DNA from: Jacaranda mimosifolia
Lineage: Eukaryota; Streptophyta; Magnoliopsida; Lamiales; Bignoniaceae
DNA: 64,000 bases
Direction of reading: 5' to 3'
Assembly: GCA_018894105.1 (NCBI GenBank)
Contig: CM032125.1
Location: 34,023,032-34,087,031 of the forward strand
Shown: in pieces, positions 61,101-64,000 of the stretch
Layout of the letters: each line of letters starts with the position of its first letter
How positions within the stretch are numbered: the stretch's first letter is position 1
Notes under the pieces: model-generated
The model's input: the letters and a program-made list of their open reading frames with translations, nothing else
What the model was told of the DNA's origin: nothing
The model's database searches: none
Translations under genes and position numbers: made by a program

Positions 61101-61466
61101 GTGAGAGGCTCTCAACTGAATTCTGATTCTTTATAAGAATGCTTCACAAGAAAAATGAACCCATTTAGCAACACTAGATCTTTTACAAAATTAATAAAAA
61201 TTCAAACGAAAAAAAAGTCACCTTGAAGGGATTTTAATGGCAATATCATCTTCTTTCTGATCAAAAGCTGGCCATTTCTCAGGGCTTGAAAAGCTGAAGG
61301 GCACATCATCTAGTGAAGAAGCCAAATGGAAGCTAAAACTACTGTAGCCAGATGATTCAGAGCTGATGCTGGGGCTTCTTGATTGAGCATGAAAAAGCTG
61401 CCAGAGTTCTTCTTTCTTCAAAGCAGCAGCCACCACCCTCTCCCAGTTGTCGTAGATCACGGACAT
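58153..61466 (-). CDS. MAPKKK3/alpha-like protein kinase with NYG in place of DFG, 646 aa
   Basis: Ten exons: 61222-61466, 60743-61141, 60410-60491, 60191-60253, 59787-59947, 59622-59697, 59376-59435, 59176-59283, 58849-59073, 58153-58674. All introns are GT-AG, phases agree and the sum is 1,941 nt. Residues 1-195 are a Ser/Pro-rich regulatory head starting MSVIYDNWERVV. The kinase domain spans about 196-453: glycine loop GKGPFG (202-207), Lys224 in CAMK, Glu243 of helix C, HRDIKGAN (Asp318, Asn323), then LINYG (336-338) where LADFG is expected, SPYWMAPE (to Glu362) and DIWSLG. The tail has SP-rich PVSPVGSPLPHPRSP and NILRGVHSGSPLASDN blocks. Closest family: plant MEKK-type MAPKKK3/alpha, which phosphorylates MAPKKs in defence and development. 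Loss of the DFG Asp should impair metal-ATP binding, so a scaffold or pseudokinase role is likely (inference). The KPPW tryptophan is also Met. Confidence 0.92.
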
Positions 61467-62005
61467 CTCTGATTTTGCTGCAAGATTCCTCCCTCAAAAT
61501 CAGGTAAGAACAGTTCTGGGTGTTCGTTAATTATTCAATGCTACTGCTGAGATATAGAAAACTTTGACGCGGAAAATCCCATGAGTACGTAATTGGGTCC
61601 GCCATTGACTTGGGCAGAAGTTTCTTCTTTCTTTCTTCTTGAAAGAGAAATGTGAAAATGTTGATAAAAGGCCACGGGTACATGGGCAAGAAATCATCGA
61701 CTTTTGAGGTCCGTTCTTTCCAGGGTCTATTTGGGGATATATTTATCAAAGGAATTAGTCTTCTATGCATTGGTTAAAAAGTAAACAAAAAAGTATCGTG
61801 TCCAACGTGCTTATCTACTGTTTAAAAGGAAAAAATACTTCAGTGCATATTTCCACTGTAAAATATGTTTGAATAAACTGTACATTAACCTGTATTTCTC
61901 TATGAAATAAAAATTTCGACTTTTGAAAAGTATTATGATAATTAAAAAAGAAAGGATTTTCATTCTTTCAAATAAATAATTTAAATCCCTATTAATTCTA
62001 GCAAA
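61467..62005 (-). promoter_or_regulatory. 5' flank of the intact kinase gene
   Basis: Shared with 57018-57582 and with 2686-3050. Just upstream of the ATG is GGAATCTTGCAGCAAAATCA, a possible acceptor of a leader intron. A TATATC word lies at about 61551-61556, too weak to call as TATA. The homology ends at TCTAGCAAA (about 62005), the same place where the displaced copy meets the SDR fragment, which marks the duplication-unit edge. Confidence 0.5.
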
Positions 62006-62542
62006 TGATTATCGAGTTAATCATTCGGACCAGATGAAGATCTTGAACCTATGAACATGAATATTTTCGAAACCCACACACGCAAATGTTAGCACTTGAC
62101 CCAGTTTCGCAGAGAGAAACTCACAAACCCAGAAGTTTCAGAACACAATTTGGAGGTAAAGAAGAGATTGAAGAAGGAAGAAATGAGAAAAGGGAGATCA
62201 GAGACTCGAATTTGGTGCTCAAAACTTGCTGAGCATTTTCTGTCCTTTTTCTATGTAAAGAAAAACGCTACAATTAATTATCGTCTTTGGATTCCTAATC
62301 TCGCGCTATGACTCTTAATGACGCAACAAAGAGGTAACACGCATCTTCTGCCATCAACAAGTTTGTTAGGCAGAATTTTGGCTGGAAATTAAACAAAATT
62401 CTGCCTGGAAATTAAACAAAAATTCCCTAATTTAGACTAAACGGTGCCGTTCAAAGGGAAGCGTCGTTCTTCTATTACAAGCACAAAAATAAAAAAGAAA
62501 AAAGAAAGAGACATGCAACGCGTTTCCTCTATCACGACTCTG

Positions 62543-62549
<7 letters not shown>

Positions 62550-62582
<33 letters not shown>
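62550..62582 (+). repeat. Poly(A) run of 33
   Basis: An uninterrupted A tract inside an A/G-rich stretch. It creates Lys-rich and Phe-rich frames on the two strands that are not genes. It could be a retroposed tail, but no recognisable cDNA precedes it. Confidence 0.9.
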
Positions 62583-62583
<1 letters not shown>

Positions 62584-63105
62584 GGAAGAAGAAAAAAGAA
62601 AGGAAGAAAGTGAATTAGATAAAAAGAAAAACAATTTGGACAACAAAGAAAGAAGTGATGTGAACACCCCCCACCCCCAGAAAAAAGAAATAAATTTTAA
62701 ATATTTTTCATATGAAAATTTTCATATTTGCAAATTATAATTTATTTATACAATGATCAAGCTTCTTCTGCTATTGATCCTATAGCAATTCTATTGGGGA
62801 AAAAAAATTTATTGTTGATTCTTCAACTTAATGACATAAAACTAGAAACTATAATATTTATTACTATTGTCATAACTCATAACCTATAAATTTTAATATT
62901 TGAATTACAATAAAGAATATGGATATCAGCCTAAAAGCAGAGACAAAGGGTAGTCAAATTGAAAAAAGAATTGTTCGTCAACGTCTTTTGTTGAAAGTTC
63001 AAACAATGTAGATATTGGTAAGATACTATGTCTTGAATAAAGAATGTAGACATTAGAATGTGAGAAAGCAAAAAAATATAATAGGTCACATACATGGTGC
63101 AAATT

Positions 63106-63240
63106 TCATAAAAGAATAAATATATTACTTTAGTTTGTTCTTAAACTATGTTAGAAACGTAACATACTTTATTCTATAAAAGAATAAATATATTACCTTA
63201 ATTTGTTCTTAAACTATGTTAGAAACCTAACATATTTTAC
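63106..63240. repeat. 67-bp tandem duplication
   Basis: AAAAGAATAAATATATTAC to TTAGAAACNTAACATA occurs at about 63111 and again at about 63178 with a handful of differences. Confidence 0.75.
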
Positions 63241-63351
63241 AACTTCAAATAATAACTTATTTTTTATTTTTTATTTTTCTATTTGATAAGCATTTACATC
63301 AGATATAAATAGAAAATAACACGTGCGATGCACACGTGTGCACCTTTCTAG

Positions 63352-63672
63352 TATATACAAAAAGTAAAATCTCAATTTGTCTCCATCCTATCGTTTACTG
63401 CAGTTTACCTTATCACAAAATAAATGATTCTGGAGCTACTTATTGTCTAGTCTTCCTCTTTCTTCTATTCTATACAACAATGCAAGTAGATGTGTTTTAG
63501 ACTCAAGACCTTTCAAAGGATTAGCTGTACAAGCGATGTCATCATTGACCCAAGGCATAGAAACCTTCATATTTGGAGTTGAAATTTGTAACATGTTGAA
63601 TCAAATGTAGAATAGCCAACTTTTTACCAGCCAATGTCTCCAGTGAAATTCTTAGCAACTGATAGGAAAACT
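63352..63672 (-). other. 3' flank of kinase copy 4
   Basis: Colinear with 57838-58152 and with 33655-33984 (TATACAAAAAGTAAAATCTC, CTATTCTATACAACAATGCA, GGAGTTGAAAT). It holds the 3' untranslated region of the next kinase copy and starts abruptly at the Helitron-like end. Confidence 0.7.
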
Positions 63673-64000
63673 TCAGATCAGGAAAGGGTTCAACTTGACA
63701 GGAGCCCTGAAGAATGGCTGAGACACACGACGAGCCAAGACAGACTGTTCATAAGGTTGTCCATTAGCAGCCCTTTGAAGAGCAGCATTATCAGATGATG
63801 CCAGTGGAGATCCTGAATGAACACCTCGAAGAATGTTGGGATCCCAGTAAGACGGGCTATTGGCGCTAGGTGAGTGCTTTTGTAAATTAAGAAAAGTATC
63901 TTGTGGTAACGGAGTTTGATTAAGATGAGGATATCGGATGGCACCAATCCCATTAGTTAGAGGTGTGGACGAGCTGGATGCCGTATGTGGGCTAGATATG
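63673..64000 (-). CDS. MAPKKK3-like kinase copy 4, last exon (partial)
   Basis: The last exon of a fourth tandem copy enters from the right edge; the stop TGA is at 63673-63675. The frame homologous to copy 3 is open to the window end and reads SSPHTASSSSTPL, NGIGAIRYPHLNQTPLPQDT, SPSYWDPNILRGVHSGSPLA and FFRAPVKLNPFLI at the C-terminus. Its residues are as close to copy 3 as copy 2 is. Whether the rest of the gene is intact, and whether it has NYG, cannot be judged. The overlapping frame starting MGLVPSD is a shadow. Confidence 0.85.
   Translation of the reverse strand, partial: ISSPHTASSSSTPLTNGIGAIRYPHLNQTPLPQDTFLNLQKHSPSANSPSYWDPNILRGVHSGSPLASSDNAALQRAANGQPYEQSVLARRVSQPFFRAPVKLNPFLI

Larger units (their letters stand above)
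62006..63351 (+). mobile_element. Helitron-type 3' end with uncertain upstream extent
   Basis: The sequence ends ACGTGCGATGCACACGTGTG, then CACCTTTCTAG, followed by T: a short palindromic hairpin (63319-63337) about 10 nt before CTAG and insertion in front of T, the Helitron 3' signature. Directly after it the 3' flank of kinase copy 4 starts mid-sequence (TATACAAAAAGTAAA). I could not identify the 5' TC end, so 62006 is only the limit of the neighbouring duplication. No Rep/helicase frame is present. Contents: a leader-like stretch (62090-62320), a 33-A run (62550-62582) and a 67-bp tandem duplication (63106-63240). Confidence 0.5.

Noticed and set aside
62437..62740. Lys-rich and Phe-rich frames
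   Set aside because: Created by the 33-base poly(A) run; no conserved features.

Overview
This window is eukaryotic nuclear DNA from a flowering plant, most likely a eudicot. It is AT-rich, its genes are split by GT-AG introns, and it is packed with plant-type transposons. The recognisable proteins are plant ones: a MAPKKK3/alpha-type kinase, a TIC32/retinol-dehydrogenase-like SDR, a UGT85-type glucosyltransferase fragment and an EDEM-like mannosidase fragment. I cannot name the genus. All alignments were made by eye.

The backbone is a tandem array of MAPKKK3-like genes on the minus strand. Copy 1 (351-2685) is truncated and carries an internal exon duplication. Copy 2 (33985-38860) is a multiply broken pseudogene. 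Copy 3 (58153-61466) is intact: ten exons total 1,941 nt and give a 646-residue protein. Copy 4 enters at the right edge (63673-64000). The copies whose activation-segment exon is visible (1, 2 and 3) all read Asn-Tyr-Gly where a kinase should have Asp-Phe-Gly, so the family seems to have expanded from a pseudokinase or atypical-kinase ancestor. The duplicated unit also carried the last exon of a neighbouring SDR gene (intact gene 30046-33443, plus strand), left as a fragment at 57583-57840.

The largest object is an 18,137-bp foldback transposon (38881-57017). It has near-perfectly matched arms of about 5.95 kb, ends in GGGGTTT/AAACCCC and is flanked by a 9-bp target duplication (AACTTTGAC/AACTTTGAT). 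It landed just upstream of copy 2 and separated that gene from its promoter region (57018-57580). Copy 3 preserves the empty site. No transposase reading frame is visible. Its arms are built of dozens of AATCGCTA/TAGCGATT motifs, and its loop holds further nested repeats, including a clean 674-bp Mutator-type MITE (48083-48756).

Between copies 1 and 2 lies a transposon-rich stretch (3-22 kb). It holds a hAT-like element carrying a UGT85 fragment; a hAT-like element split by a solo LTR; a 2.1-kb Mutator-like element with a perfect 9-bp target duplication; a second Mutator-like MITE; and degraded relatives of the giant foldback element. Two intronless genes for small membrane proteins (23011-23592 and 27339-28067) sit in a quieter stretch with a tRNA-derived SINE (26982-27094) and a three-copy 294-bp tandem repeat (28556-29437). 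At the right, a Helitron-type 3' end (63351) abuts the 3' flank of copy 4.
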